A stretch of 64,000 nucleotides of DNA from Nocardioidaceae bacterium UBA4001 (GCA_002384855.1 DGBP01000069.1:1-64000), one strand, 5' to 3'. Shown: positions 7,891 through 16,805, numbered from the stretch's first letter. Numbers and translations: made by a program. Notes: a model not told the origin generated them from the sequence alone.

Positions 7891-9593
7891 GCGATCCTCC
7901 CGAGCGCGGCGCGCAACGGGTCCAGGCCCAGGGAGCCCAGGTCCAGCGCCTCCCGGTGGAAGGCCTTGAGGTCGAACGGCTCACCCAGCCGCGCCTGCGC
8001 GTCCGCACGCGCCTGCAGCCAGATCCGCTCGCCCACCTTGTACGACGGCGCCTGCCCCGGCCAGCCGAGGTACCGGTTGACCTCGAAGACGATGACCGGG
8101 TCCTCCATCCGGCAGTGGCCGCGCATGAACTCCAGGCCCAGGTCGGGCGTCCAGGTCTCCCCGGGGTGGAAGCCGAACGGGTTGTCACGCGGGACCTGCA
8201 GCCGCAGGTGCATCCCGAGGTCGACCACGACCCGAGCCGCCCGCATCGCCTGGGCGTCGAGCATGCCGAGCCGGTCCCCGGGGTCGTCGAGGTGCCCGAG
8301 CTCGTCCATGAGCCGCTCCGCGTAGAGCGCCCAGCCCTCGCCGTGGCCGCTGACCCAGCACATCATCCGCTGCCAGCGGTTCAGGCTCTCCCTGCGGTAG
8401 GCGGTCTGTCCGACCTGCAGGTGGTGACCGGGGACGCCCTCGTGGAAGACCGTCGTGACCTCCCGCCAGGTCGAGAACCGGTCGATCCCCGCAGGCACCG
8501 ACCACCACATCCGGCCCGGCCGGGAGAAGTCCTCGCTCGGGCCGGTGTAGTAGATGCCTCCGTCCTGGGTGGGCGCGATGCGGCACTCGATGGGGCGCAC
8601 GGGGTCGGGGATGTCGAAGTGGGTGCCGGCCAGTTCCGTGACCGTGCGGTCCGCGAGGTCCTGCATCCAGTCGCGGAAGGCCTCCTTGCCCAGGATCGTG
8701 CGGGCCGGGTCGGCATCGAGCACGGCGACCGCCTCGTCGACGGTGCCACCGGGCACGACCCGGTCGGCCACGACGGCCATCTCGGTCTCGATCCGGTGCA
8801 GCTCCTGCCAGCCCCAGGCATAGGTCTCCTCGAGGTCGACCGTCGCGCCGAGGAAGTATCGCGAGGCCAGGGCGTACCGGTCCCGGCCCACGGCGTCCTC
8901 CTCGCGCCCGAGCGGGTCGAGCTCGCGCTCGAGGAAGCCCGCGAAGTCGACGAAGGCCTCGGTCGCTCCCCGCGCATGCCCGTCGAGGCGGGACCTGAGC
9001 GTCTCGGGTGCGCCGACGCCGGAGACGAGGTCGCCGAAGACGCCACCACCGGGGCCGGTGGTCCACGAACGCACCTGGGACGCGACCTGCCGGATCTGGC
9101 GCCGGGCCGGAGAGTTCCCACGCCGGGCCTCCTCGAGCAGCGTCCGGCGGTAGCCCTCGAGCGTCCCGGGCACCGCGGCGAGCCGCGAGTCGATCGCGCC
9201 CCAGTCGTCCTCGCCCTCGGTCGGCATCAGGTCGAAGGCCATCCGGATGTCGTGGAGCCCGCTGACGATGACCGAGAGCTCCGCCTGCGGGACCCCGGCC
9301 TCGTGCCGCTCGACCGTGAGCCCGAGCCGCTCGAGGAACGCGTCGCGCGCGGCCTCCTCGCGGGCGTCGGTGGGGACGGCCTCGCGGGCGGCAGCGACGG
9401 CCTGCCGGGTCAGCTCGGCCCGCGCGTCGAAGCCCTCGGGGGAGAGGTCGGTCAGCCGGTCGTCGTGGCCGATGATGCCCATCTCGGTGGCGGCGACCGG
9501 GTCGAGGGCGGCGTAGTCGTCGACGTACGCCTCTGCGATAGCGTCGACGCGACGGACGGGGGTCGGGTCGGCAGTCTGGTCCTCTGGGCTCAC
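7887..9593 (-). CDS. DUF885 family probable metallohydrolase
   Basis: About 568 residues, the typical size for the DUF885 family, which is related to zinc peptidases. The motif FHEGVPGHHLQVGQ carries the His-Glu-x-x-x-x-His arrangement expected for metal binding, and a second conserved block FMRGHCRMEDPVIVFEVNRY lies near the C-terminus. No signal peptide, so probably cytoplasmic. The GTG at 9593 is preferred over a GTG at 9602 because TAGGGT (9601-9606 on the minus strand) lies 7 nt upstream, a leaderless arrangement seen elsewhere in the window. Overlaps maf by 4 bp. Substrate unknown. Confidence 0.88.
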   Translation of the reverse strand: MSPEDQTADPTPVRRVDAIAEAYVDDYAALDPVAATEMGIIGHDDRLTDLSPEGFDARAELTRQAVAAAREAVPTDAREEAARDAFLERLGLTVERHEAGVPQAELSVIVSGLHDIRMAFDLMPTEGEDDWGAIDSRLAAVPGTLEGYRRTLLEEARRGNSPARRQIRQVASQVRSWTTGPGGGVFGDLVSGVGAPETLRSRLDGHARGATEAFVDFAGFLERELDPLGREEDAVGRDRYALASRYFLGATVDLEETYAWGWQELHRIETEMAVVADRVVPGGTVDEAVAVLDADPARTILGKEAFRDWMQDLADRTVTELAGTHFDIPDPVRPIECRIAPTQDGGIYYTGPSEDFSRPGRMWWSVPAGIDRFSTWREVTTVFHEGVPGHHLQVGQTAYRRESLNRWQRMMCWVSGHGEGWALYAERLMDELGHLDDPGDRLGMLDAQAMRAARVVVDLGMHLRLQVPRDNPFGFHPGETWTPDLGLEFMRGHCRMEDPVIVFEVNRYLGWPGQAPSYKVGERIWLQARADAQARLGEPFDLKAFHREALDLGSLGLDPLRAALGRIA

Positions 9594-9629
9594 GACGAGC
9601 ACCCTAACGGCGGGGGAGGTGGCACACCG

Positions 9630-10913
9630 GTGCGCAGGGCGTCATCGGTCGGCCTGCTCGTCGCCGCCTGGCTGGTGACCCGCGGCCTCGTCGTCTGGCT
9701 GCTGCGCGGCCGACACTCGTGGGTCGAGGGTGACCTCGCCTACTACGCCGCGAGCCTCGGCTCCCTCGACGCGCTGGGTCCGGGCCGGGCGCTCGTGGAG
9801 TACCCCCTCCCCGGCGTGGTCGTGGTCGCGGTGCCGTGGCTGCTCGCCGAGGTGTTCGCCTCTGCGGAGGCCTACGACGAGGTGGTGCTCGTGCTCTCGC
9901 TCGGGGCCGACGCCGCCTTCACGGTGCTGCTCGCGGCGCACGCGCGCACGTCGGGCAGGACCCCCGTGACGGTGTGGCTGCTGGCCGTGCCGCTGCTGGG
10001 CGCGACGACCTACGCCCGGTTCGACCTGGTGCCCGGGCTCCTCGCCGGGGCCGGACTCCTGCTCGCCGCGCGGCGGCCCGGCGTCGCAGCGGTGTCGTTG
10101 GCCCTCGCCACCGGCCTGAAGCTCTGGCCGGCCCTGGTCCTGCCGGCGCTCGCGGTCCCGCAGTGGTCCCGCCGTGTCGTCGTCGTGGTGGTGGCCGCGG
10201 TCGGTGCCGTTCTGGCCACGGCGACGGTGGCAGTGGCGGGGTGGGACCGGTTGGTCTCTCCGCTGACCTGGCAGGCCGAGCGGGGCCTGCAGCTCGAGTC
10301 GGTCGCGGCCACGCCCGCCGTGCTCGTGTGGGCGTTCGCCCCAGGACAGCACGCGGTGGGCTTCACCGAGCACAACGCCTTCGAGGTCGCCGGTCCCGGC
10401 GTGGGTGAGCTGCTCCTCGTGGCGCAGGTCCTCACCCTGATGGCGGTCGTCGGCCTGCTCGTGCTCTGGGGCGCCGCCCTGCGTCGCGGGGACCGCGTCG
10501 GCCCAGCGACCGTCGCGTGGATGTCGCTGGCGGCGGTCGGTGCCTTCATGGTGACGAGCAAGGTCCTCAGCCCGCAGTACCTGCTGTGGCTGCTGCCTCT
10601 CGCCGCGGCAGCCACCGCGGTCAGCCCGCAGCGCTCGCTACGCGCCTGGGCAGGGGTCCTCCTGGTCGCGACCGGGCTCACCCAGGTGGTCTTCCCCGAG
10701 CTCTACGGCCACCTCACGAGAGACGGCGAGCTGACCAGGGCCGTCGTGGTCGTGCTGGCGGTGCGCAACGCGCTGCTGGTCGCCCTCGTCGTCTGGGCAG
10801 CCGTCGCCGCGGTGCGCGGGGTCAGCGCGGCAGGGCGCTCGCCCGCCAGCCGCCGCGGCCTGCGGGGTACGACGCCCGCACCTGCCGTTGCGGGGAGGCC
10901 CACTGCGACCTGA
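9630..10913 (+). CDS. GT87-like polyprenyl-phosphate-mannose mannosyltransferase
   Basis: 427-residue integral membrane protein with about ten hydrophobic segments. The first loop contains WVEGDLAYYAASLGSL, matching the acidic loop of GT-C mannosyltransferases. LATGLKLWPALVLPAL and the late SPQYLLWLLPLAAA block are typical of the DUF2029/GT87 family. It would transfer mannose from a polyprenyl-phosphate donor on the outer face of the membrane; the acceptor is unknown. GTG start at 9630 with GGGGGAGGTGG 9 nt upstream. The last 92 bp overlap, on the opposite strand, the end of accE. Confidence 0.82.
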   Translation: MRRASSVGLLVAAWLVTRGLVVWLLRGRHSWVEGDLAYYAASLGSLDALGPGRALVEYPLPGVVVVAVPWLLAEVFASAEAYDEVVLVLSLGADAAFTVLLAAHARTSGRTPVTVWLLAVPLLGATTYARFDLVPGLLAGAGLLLAARRPGVAAVSLALATGLKLWPALVLPALAVPQWSRRVVVVVVAAVGAVLATATVAVAGWDRLVSPLTWQAERGLQLESVAATPAVLVWAFAPGQHAVGFTEHNAFEVAGPGVGELLLVAQVLTLMAVVGLLVLWGAALRRGDRVGPATVAWMSLAAVGAFMVTSKVLSPQYLLWLLPLAAAATAVSPQRSLRAWAGVLLVATGLTQVVFPELYGHLTRDGELTRAVVVVLAVRNALLVALVVWAAVAAVRGVSAAGRSPASRRGLRGTTPAPAVAGRPTAT

Positions 10914-11058
10914 CCTTCCGCTCCTCGACCGGGACGCTGGCTGCGGCGATCCCCTGCAGCACCACGGCCAGTGCGGCGACCTCCTCGGGGGTCGCGTCGC
11001 CCCTGACCAGGAAGAGGGGTGGGGCCCCCATGGTCGATGCGTCGCTCGCGTCGCTCAC
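10822..11058 (-). CDS. accE: Acyl-CoA carboxylase epsilon subunit
   Basis: 78-residue small subunit that stabilises the actinobacterial alpha-beta acyl-CoA carboxylase. Recognised by FLVRGDATPEEVAALAVVL (the PEEVAAL signature of AccE/PccE) and the C-terminal GGWRASALPR. The GTG start at 11058 overlaps the accD stop by 4 bp (GTGA), so it is translationally coupled to its partner. The 3' 92 bp lie inside the convergent mannosyltransferase gene. Conservation to the last residues argues that both genes really use this DNA. Confidence 0.9.
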   Translation of the reverse strand: MSDASDASTMGAPPLFLVRGDATPEEVAALAVVLQGIAAASVPVEERKVRSQWASPQRQVRASYPAGRGGWRASALPR

Positions 11059-12683
11059 AGCGGGATGTTCCCGTGCTTCTTCGGCGGCAGGGTCTCGCGC
11101 TTGGTCCGCAGCAGGCGGAGCGCGCGGACGACCTCGACCCTGGTCTCGTGCGGCGCGATGACCGCGTCGACGTACCCGCGCTCGGCCGCGAGGTAGGGGT
11201 TGGCGAGGTGGTCCTCGTACTCCTGGATCAGCTCGGCGCGGCGGGTGTCCTCGTCGCCTGCCTTCGCGGCCTCGCCGATCTCCTTGCGGTAGAGGATGTT
11301 CACCGCTCCCTGGGCACCCATCACAGCGATCTGCGCGGTCGGCCACGCGAGGTTCACGTCGGCACCGAGGTGCTTGGACCCCATCACGTCGTAGGCCCCG
11401 CCGTACGCCTTGCGGGTGATCACGGTGATCAGCGGCACCGTCGCCTCGGCGTAGGCGTAGATCAGCTTCGCCCCACGGCGGATGATGCCGTTCCACTCCT
11501 GGTCGGTGCCGGGGAGGAAGCCGGGCACGTCGACGAAGGTCAGCACCGGGACGTTGAACGCGTCGCAGGTGCGCACGAACCGCGCCGCCTTCTCCGAGGC
11601 GTCGATGTCGAGCGTCCCTGCGAACTGCATCGGCTGGTTGGCGACCACGCCGACCGGGTGGCCCTCCACGCGGCCGAAGCCGACGACCATGTTCGGCGCG
11701 AACAGCGCCTGCACCTCGAGGAACTCCTCGTCGTCGAGCACGGACTCGATGACCGTGTGCATGTCGTAGGGCTGGTTGGGCGAGTCCGGGATCAGCGTGT
11801 CCAGGGCCCGGTCGACGTCGGAGACCTCCAGGTCTGCCACGTCGGGGTACACCACGGGCTCGTCGAGGTTGTTCTGCGGCAGGTAGGACAGCAGCGCCTT
11901 GACGTAGTCGATGGCGTCGGTCTCGTCGGAGCCCATGTAGTGGGCGTTGCCAGACTTGGTGTTGTGTGACCGGGCGCCGCCGAGCTCCTCCATCGAGACG
12001 TCCTCGCCGGTGACGGTCTTGATCACGTCGGGCCCGGTGATGAACATGTGCGAGGTCTGGTCGACCATCACGGTGAAGTCGGTGACCGCGGGGGAGTAGA
12101 CCGCGCCGCCGGCGCAGGGACCCATGATCAGCGAGATCTGCGGGATCACGCCCGAGGCGTGCACGTTGCGGCGGAAGATCTCGCCGTACAGGCCGAGCGA
12201 GACCACGCCCTCCTGGATCCGCGCCCCGCCGGAGTCGTTGATGCCGATCACCGGGCAGCCGGTCTTCATGGCGAGGTCCATGACCTTGACGATCTTCTCG
12301 CCGAAGACCTGGCCGAGGGAGCCGCCGAAGACGGTGAAGTCCTGGGCGAACACGCACACCTGGCGGCCGTCGATCGTGCCGTAGCCGGTGACCACGCCGT
12401 CGCCGTACGGCCGCTTCTTCTCCATGCCGAAGGCGGTGGAGCGGTGCCGGGCCAGCTCGTCGAGCTCGATGAAGGAACCCTCGTCGAGAAGCTCCTCGAT
12501 CCGCTCCCGCGCGGTCTTCTTGCCCTTGGCGTGCTGCTTCTCGACGGCCTTCCCCGACGCGGCGTGCACGGCGTCCTCGAGCCTGCGCTCGAGGTCCGCG
12601 AGCTTGCCTGCCGTGGTGTGGATGTCCACGCCCTCGGAGATCTCGGTGCCCTCTCCGGGCTGCGTCATGGCTGCTTCGCTCAA
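11055..12683 (-). CDS. accD5: Propionyl/acetyl-CoA carboxylase beta subunit
   Basis: Carboxyltransferase moving CO2 from biotin on AccA3 to propionyl- or acetyl-CoA. 542 residues. Two crotonase-fold halves are visible: GINDSGGARIQEGV and GPCAGGAVYSPAVTDF in the N-half, TFVDVPGFLPGTDQEW and AYGGAYDVMGSKHL in the C-half, where the oxyanion-hole glycines lie. The start may be TTG at 12683 (AGAGG 9 nt upstream) or ATG at 12668 (MTQPGEG). Next to accE and divergent from birA, whose product biotinylates the partner alpha subunit. AccD5-type (propionyl preference) is inferred from synteny. Confidence 0.94.
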   Translation of the reverse strand: MSEAAMTQPGEGTEISEGVDIHTTAGKLADLERRLEDAVHAASGKAVEKQHAKGKKTARERIEELLDEGSFIELDELARHRSTAFGMEKKRPYGDGVVTGYGTIDGRQVCVFAQDFTVFGGSLGQVFGEKIVKVMDLAMKTGCPVIGINDSGGARIQEGVVSLGLYGEIFRRNVHASGVIPQISLIMGPCAGGAVYSPAVTDFTVMVDQTSHMFITGPDVIKTVTGEDVSMEELGGARSHNTKSGNAHYMGSDETDAIDYVKALLSYLPQNNLDEPVVYPDVADLEVSDVDRALDTLIPDSPNQPYDMHTVIESVLDDEEFLEVQALFAPNMVVGFGRVEGHPVGVVANQPMQFAGTLDIDASEKAARFVRTCDAFNVPVLTFVDVPGFLPGTDQEWNGIIRRGAKLIYAYAEATVPLITVITRKAYGGAYDVMGSKHLGADVNLAWPTAQIAVMGAQGAVNILYRKEIGEAAKAGDEDTRRAELIQEYEDHLANPYLAAERGYVDAVIAPHETRVEVVRALRLLRTKRETLPPKKHGNIPL

Positions 12684-12730
12684 GGTGTCAGACCTCTCTT
12701 CTTCGCGTGGGTGTCAATGTAGTGCCTGTG

Positions 12731-13555
12731 ATGTACGACGACCTGGGCCGCCCACCCCTCGATCCGGTGGCCCTCGCCACAGCGCTGACGCGCCCCGGCT
12801 CGACCTGGCGGAGCGTGGAGGTGCTCGAGTCGTGCCCGTCCACCAACGTCGAGCTGGCTCGTCGGGTGCGGTCCGGCGCACCCGACGGCACCGTGCTCGT
12901 CACCGAGCACCAGACGGCCGGGCGGGCTCGGCTGGACCGGGTCTGGGTCACCCCGTCGCGCTCGTCGCTGACCTTCTCGGTCGCTCTCGACCCGGGGCAG
13001 GTCCCGCTGGCGCGGTGGCCGTGGCTGCCGCTGCTGGTGGGGATCGCGGTGGCGGAGGGGGTCCGCCGGGTCGCCGACGTCCACTGCGACCTGAAGTGGC
13101 CCAACGACGTGCTGGTCGGCGACCGCAAGCTCGCGGGCATCCTCGTGGAGCGGGTCGAGCCGGACCATGGTCCCGCCCTCGCCGTGGTGGGGGTGGGGCT
13201 GAACGTGACGCTGGCCGAGCACGAGCTGCCCGTGGCGACCGCCACCTCGCTGGCGCTCGAGGGGGCCGCCACGACGGACCGCACCGTGATCCTGCGCGAG
13301 GTCCTCCGCTCACTCGAGGCGTTGTTCCTCCAGTGGCGGGCCGATGGCGGGGACGCCCGGCTGGGCCTGGTCGAGTCCTACGTGCGCCGCTGCGGCACGC
13401 TCGGCCGCGAGGTGCGCGTGGAGCTCCCGGGCGGGCGTCGCCTGACCGGGACCGCCACCGGAGTGGACACCGACGGCAGGCTCGAGGTGCGTACGACGGA
13501 GGGCCCCGTGCTGCTCGGGGCAGGCGACGTCGTGCACGTGCGCCCCACCGTCTGA
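12731..13555 (+). CDS. birA: Biotin--[acetyl-CoA carboxylase] ligase
   Basis: 274 residues. Attaches biotin to the lysine of BCCP domains (AccA3, Pyc). No N-terminal DNA-binding domain, so it is a group I ligase with no repressor role. Signatures: VLESCPSTNVELARR, the biotin-AMP loop TAGRARLDRVWVTP, and DLKWPNDVLVGDRKLAGILVE with the catalytic lysine. The loop reads GRARLDR where the family usually has GRGRxxR, an unusual glycine-to-alanine change. ATG 12731 is chosen because TGTAGT (12718-12723) lies 7 nt upstream without a ribosome binding site, a probable leaderless start. Confidence 0.93.
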   Translation: MYDDLGRPPLDPVALATALTRPGSTWRSVEVLESCPSTNVELARRVRSGAPDGTVLVTEHQTAGRARLDRVWVTPSRSSLTFSVALDPGQVPLARWPWLPLLVGIAVAEGVRRVADVHCDLKWPNDVLVGDRKLAGILVERVEPDHGPALAVVGVGLNVTLAEHELPVATATSLALEGAATTDRTVILREVLRSLEALFLQWRADGGDARLGLVESYVRRCGTLGREVRVELPGGRRLTGTATGVDTDGRLEVRTTEGPVLLGAGDVVHVRPTV

Positions 13556-13584
13556 CCTGGGTGCCGCGTGAGAGGATCGGGGCC

Positions 13585-14112
13585 GTGGCGATCTCCCGCA
13601 GGAACCTCGATGACGACGAGTCGGTGGTGGTCTCCACACGCACCCACGCGAAGTCCCTGGTCCGGCCGCTCCTCGTGCTCATCCTGCTCGCCGCGGTGGC
13701 GGGGCTCCTCGGCACGCTCACCTCGGGCGCCGGCCGCGCCGCACCCCTCCTGCAGCTGGTGATCTGGCTGCTCGCGGCCGCCTTGGCGGTGCCCTGGGTG
13801 GTGCGGCCCACTCTGAGGTGGCTGACGACGTCGTACACCCTGACCGACCGTCGGCTGGTCATCCGGCGCGGCATCCTGAGCCGGCGTGGCCACGACATCC
13901 CCCTCGCGCGGGTCATTGACGTCGGCTACGAGCGCGGCCTGCTCGACCGGGTCCTGGGCTGTGGCACGCTCCTGGTCTCGGTCGCGGGGGAGCGACGGGT
14001 CGAGCTGCGCGACATCCCCCAGGTCGAGCAGGTGCACCTGCGGCTCCAGGACCTGGTCCACGACGGCGCGCTGACCCGAGCCATCGAGCGGAGCGACGAT
14101 GGACGACGTTGA
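13585..14112 (+). CDS. PH-domain (bPH2/YdbS-like) membrane protein
   Basis: 175 residues: an N-terminal cytoplasmic stretch, two close transmembrane helices (about 32-50 and 58-77), then a bacterial PH-like domain with the typical YTLTDRRLVIRRGILSRRGHDIPLARVIDV. GTG start at 13585. The 3' end overlaps the cyclase start by 14 bp. From memory, the equivalent gene beside birA in M. tuberculosis is Rv3278c. Role unknown. Confidence 0.86.
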   Translation: MAISRRNLDDDESVVVSTRTHAKSLVRPLLVLILLAAVAGLLGTLTSGAGRAAPLLQLVIWLLAAALAVPWVVRPTLRWLTTSYTLTDRRLVIRRGILSRRGHDIPLARVIDVGYERGLLDRVLGCGTLLVSVAGERRVELRDIPQVEQVHLRLQDLVHDGALTRAIERSDDGRR

Positions 14113-15106
14113 GCCGCCCGAGCCGGTCCGGCCCGCACACTTCACGCGCGAGCAGCTCGAGCGGGTGATCCTCGGCGACCTCCCGGGCCTGACCAGCACC
14201 GACGTGGCCGACGCGGCGGGTGTCACGGTCCACGAGGCCCGCCGCCTCTGGCGCGCCCTCGGCTTCCCCGACGCGGGGGAGGCCCCGGCGTTCAACGACG
14301 CCGACCTCTCCGCGCTGAGCACGCTGATCGGCACGGTCGAGGCCGGGGCGATCGACTTCGACACCGCCGTCCGGATGACCCGCGCAGTGGGGCAGACGAT
14401 GGCGCGTCTGGCCGACTGGCAGGTCGCCACCCTGGCCGCCCGCGTGGAGGAGCTCGAGGCCGGCGAGGAGGCGACCGGGTCGCGCATCGGCAGCGCCCTG
14501 CGGCTGGCCGAGCAGGTCGGGGTGCCCTTCGAGCGGCTGCTCATCTACTCCTGGCGGCGCCACCTCGCCGCTGCCGTGGGCCGGATCGAGGCGCTCGGTG
14601 CCGCCGACGAGGACCTGCACACCACCCAGGTCACGGTCGGGTTCGCCGACCTGGTCAGCTTCACCGCCCTGTCGAACGAGATCGAGGAGAGCCGGCTCGG
14701 CGACATGGTGGAGATCTTCGAGTCGCGCTGCGCGGACGTCGTCGCGAGCCGGCACGGCCGGGTCATCAAGACGCTCGGCGACTCCGTGCTGTTCGTCTCC
14801 GAGGACCCGGTCCAGGGGCTCGAGATCGCCTTCGACATCGTCGAGCTGATCGGCAACGACGGACGGCTGCCCGACGTACGCCTCGGCCTGGCCACCGGCT
14901 CGGTGATCATGCGCATGGGCGACGTCTACGGGCCGCCCGTGAACCTCGCGGCGCGGCTCACCACCGTGGCCCGGCGCAACCGGGTGATCGTCGACCGGGA
15001 GACCGCCGACCGGCTGCCCGCCGAGGACTTCGACACCCGGGCACTCACGCCCCGGCCCGTGCGCGGGTTCGGTGTGGTCGAGCCGGTCGCCGCGCGCCGT
15101 CGATGA
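14099..15106 (+). CDS. Class III adenylate/guanylate cyclase
   Basis: 335 residues. N-terminal helical region (1-165) with a helix-turn-helix-like segment LTSTDVADAAGVTVHEARRLW, then a C-terminal cyclase homology domain. Catalytic residues are visible: metal aspartates D184 (VGFADLVSFT) and D228 (KTLGDSVLF), a lysine at K224, and the transition-state Asn282/Arg286 in NLAAR. The enzyme therefore looks active and able to form homodimers, making cAMP (or cGMP). ATG 14099 overlaps the PH-domain gene, so the two are coupled. A palindrome-rich gap and an orphan winged-helix gene follow. Confidence 0.9.
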   Translation: MDDVEPPEPVRPAHFTREQLERVILGDLPGLTSTDVADAAGVTVHEARRLWRALGFPDAGEAPAFNDADLSALSTLIGTVEAGAIDFDTAVRMTRAVGQTMARLADWQVATLAARVEELEAGEEATGSRIGSALRLAEQVGVPFERLLIYSWRRHLAAAVGRIEALGAADEDLHTTQVTVGFADLVSFTALSNEIEESRLGDMVEIFESRCADVVASRHGRVIKTLGDSVLFVSEDPVQGLEIAFDIVELIGNDGRLPDVRLGLATGSVIMRMGDVYGPPVNLAARLTTVARRNRVIVDRETADRLPAEDFDTRALTPRPVRGFGVVEPVAARRR

Positions 15107-15197
15107 CCCGTCCGGTCTAGACCGTGAATAGCCCCAACGGGTCAATCTTCCGCTATTCCGCCCCGGGTGTCCGTTATGTCTTTTTACGCTGACGGAC
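15107..15197. promoter_or_regulatory. Palindrome-rich promoter of the winged-helix gene
   Basis: Three separate perfect inverted repeats occur in 91 bp: CGGTCTAGACCG (15113-15124), GAATAGC/GCTATTC (15126-15132 and 15152-15158) and TGTCCGT/ACGGACA (15168-15174 and 15192-15198, running into the ATG). TACGCT (15185-15190) is a likely -10, 7 nt before the ATG. The DNA is more A/T-rich than its surroundings. Confidence 0.55.
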
Positions 15198-15539
15198 ATG
15201 TTGAGTGTGCAGGGGGTGGACCTCGACGCGGAGACGCGGCGAGTGTGGCGTGACGGCGAGGAGATCAGGATGTCGAACAAGGAGTTCGACCTTCTGCATG
15301 CTCTGATCAGCCGTGCGGGGGAGATCATCACGCGTGAGGAGCTCATGCGTGATGTGTGGAACACGACGTTCTGGACGTCTGCGAAGACCATCGACGTGCA
15401 CCTGGGGTGGGTCCGGCGCAAGCTGGGCGACGACCCGAGGCGGCCGACGTTGATCACGACCATCCGCGGCCGGGGGCTGCGGTTCGAGACGACACCACCG
15501 GCCTACGCCGTCAGGTCCGAGGCCCAGGCCGCGTCGTAG
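15198..15539 (+). CDS. Orphan winged-helix (OmpR/PhoB-type) DNA-binding protein
   Basis: 113 residues made almost entirely of the DNA-binding output domain of an OmpR-family regulator: LSVQGVDLDAETRRVWRDGEEIRMSNKEF, recognition helix region KTIDVHLGWVRRKLGDDP and the wing ITTIRGRGLRFE. There is no receiver domain, so it cannot be phosphorylated in the usual way and may act constitutively or through autoregulation. The start has no ribosome binding site and a TACGCT hexamer 7 nt upstream, suggesting a leaderless message. A 7-bp inverted repeat runs into the start codon and may be its own operator. It lies between a cyclase and purK; target genes unknown. Confidence 0.86.
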   Translation: MLSVQGVDLDAETRRVWRDGEEIRMSNKEFDLLHALISRAGEIITREELMRDVWNTTFWTSAKTIDVHLGWVRRKLGDDPRRPTLITTIRGRGLRFETTPPAYAVRSEAQAAS

Positions 15540-15596
15540 GCGCGGCCCGGGCCGGCCCGGCCCGGGTGACCGCACCGGCCTGGCTAGGCTTCGGGC

Positions 15597-16805
15597 GTGA
15601 CCTCGCCTGCTGCCGTGTCCCGGGCCGGAGCGCCCGCGCCGCCCGTGCTCGCCATCATCGGGGGCGGTCAGCTCGCGCGGATGATGGCGCAGTCCGCCGT
15701 CCCGCTGGGTGTGCCGTTGCGGCTGCTCGCCGAGGCCGAGGGGGTCTCCGCGGCGCAGGTCGTGCCGGACACGACGGTCGGCGACTACCACGACCTCGAC
15801 ACCCTGCGTGAGGTGACCGAGGGCTGTGCCGTGGTCACCTTCGACCACGAGCACGTCCCCACCGAGCACCTGCACGCCCTGAGCGAGGCCGGGGTCGCCT
15901 GCCGGCCGGGTCCCGGCGCGCTCGTGCACGCCCAGGACAAGGGGGTGATGAGGGCGCGGCTGCACCACCTCGAGGTGCCCTGCCCCCGCAACGAGATCGT
16001 GGCGGAGGCCGCCGACGTGGAGGCGTTCGCGCTGTCCGCCGCCGGCTTCCCGGTGGTCCTGAAGACCACCCGGGGCGGCTACGACGGCAAGGGCGTCTGG
16101 GTCGTCTCCTCGCCTGAGGAGTGCGTCGACGCGTTCGAGGTGGCCCGACGCGCCGGCGTGGAGATCCTCGCCGAGGAGAAGGTCGACTTCCGCCGCGAGC
16201 TCTCCGCGCTCGTCGCTCGGTCGCCCTCGGGGCAGGTCGCGGCCTACCCGGTCGTCGAGTCGGTGCAGACCGACGGCATCTGCACCGAGGTCGTCGCGCC
16301 GGCACCCGGCCTCGACCCCGACCTCGCGCTCGAGGCGCAGGGCATCGCGATGAAGGTCGCCGCCGCGCTCGACGTGACCGGCATCCTCGCGGTCGAGCTG
16401 TTCGAGACCACCGACGGCCGGGTCCTGGTCAACGAGCTCGCCATGCGACCCCACAACACCGGCCACTGGAGCATGGACGGGGCCGTCACCGGGCAGTTCG
16501 AGAACCACCTCCGGGCAGTGCTCGACCTGCCGCTCGGCTCACCCGAGGCCCGCCAGCCGTGGACGGTGATGGTGAACATCCTCGGCGGCCGGCACGGCGC
16601 GCTGTCGGAGGACCTGTACGCCGGCTACCCGCACGTGTTCGCGCGGGACCCGCGCCTGAAGGTGCATCTGTACGGCAAGGCCGTGAAGCCCGGGCGCAAG
16701 GTCGGCCACGTCACGGCGTACGGCGACGACCTCGACGACGTGCTCGAGCGGGCACGTCACGCCGCGGCCTGGTTCCGCGGTGACCTCGGCATGGAGAGTG
16801 AGTGA
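15597..16805 (+). CDS. purK: 5-(carboxyamino)imidazole ribonucleotide synthase
   Basis: 402 residues. ATP-grasp enzyme converting AIR, bicarbonate and ATP to N5-CAIR in purine synthesis. Signatures: IIGGGQLARMMAQSA at the N-terminus, DHEHVPTEHL, LKTTRGGYDGKGVWVV in the ATP-grasp domain, and NELAMRPHNTGHWSMD near the metal site. GTG start at 15597 with TAGGCT (15585-15590) 6 nt upstream and no ribosome binding site. It precedes purE, which uses its product. Confidence 0.95.
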   Translation: MTSPAAVSRAGAPAPPVLAIIGGGQLARMMAQSAVPLGVPLRLLAEAEGVSAAQVVPDTTVGDYHDLDTLREVTEGCAVVTFDHEHVPTEHLHALSEAGVACRPGPGALVHAQDKGVMRARLHHLEVPCPRNEIVAEAADVEAFALSAAGFPVVLKTTRGGYDGKGVWVVSSPEECVDAFEVARRAGVEILAEEKVDFRRELSALVARSPSGQVAAYPVVESVQTDGICTEVVAPAPGLDPDLALEAQGIAMKVAAALDVTGILAVELFETTDGRVLVNELAMRPHNTGHWSMDGAVTGQFENHLRAVLDLPLGSPEARQPWTVMVNILGGRHGALSEDLYAGYPHVFARDPRLKVHLYGKAVKPGRKVGHVTAYGDDLDDVLERARHAAAWFRGDLGMESE

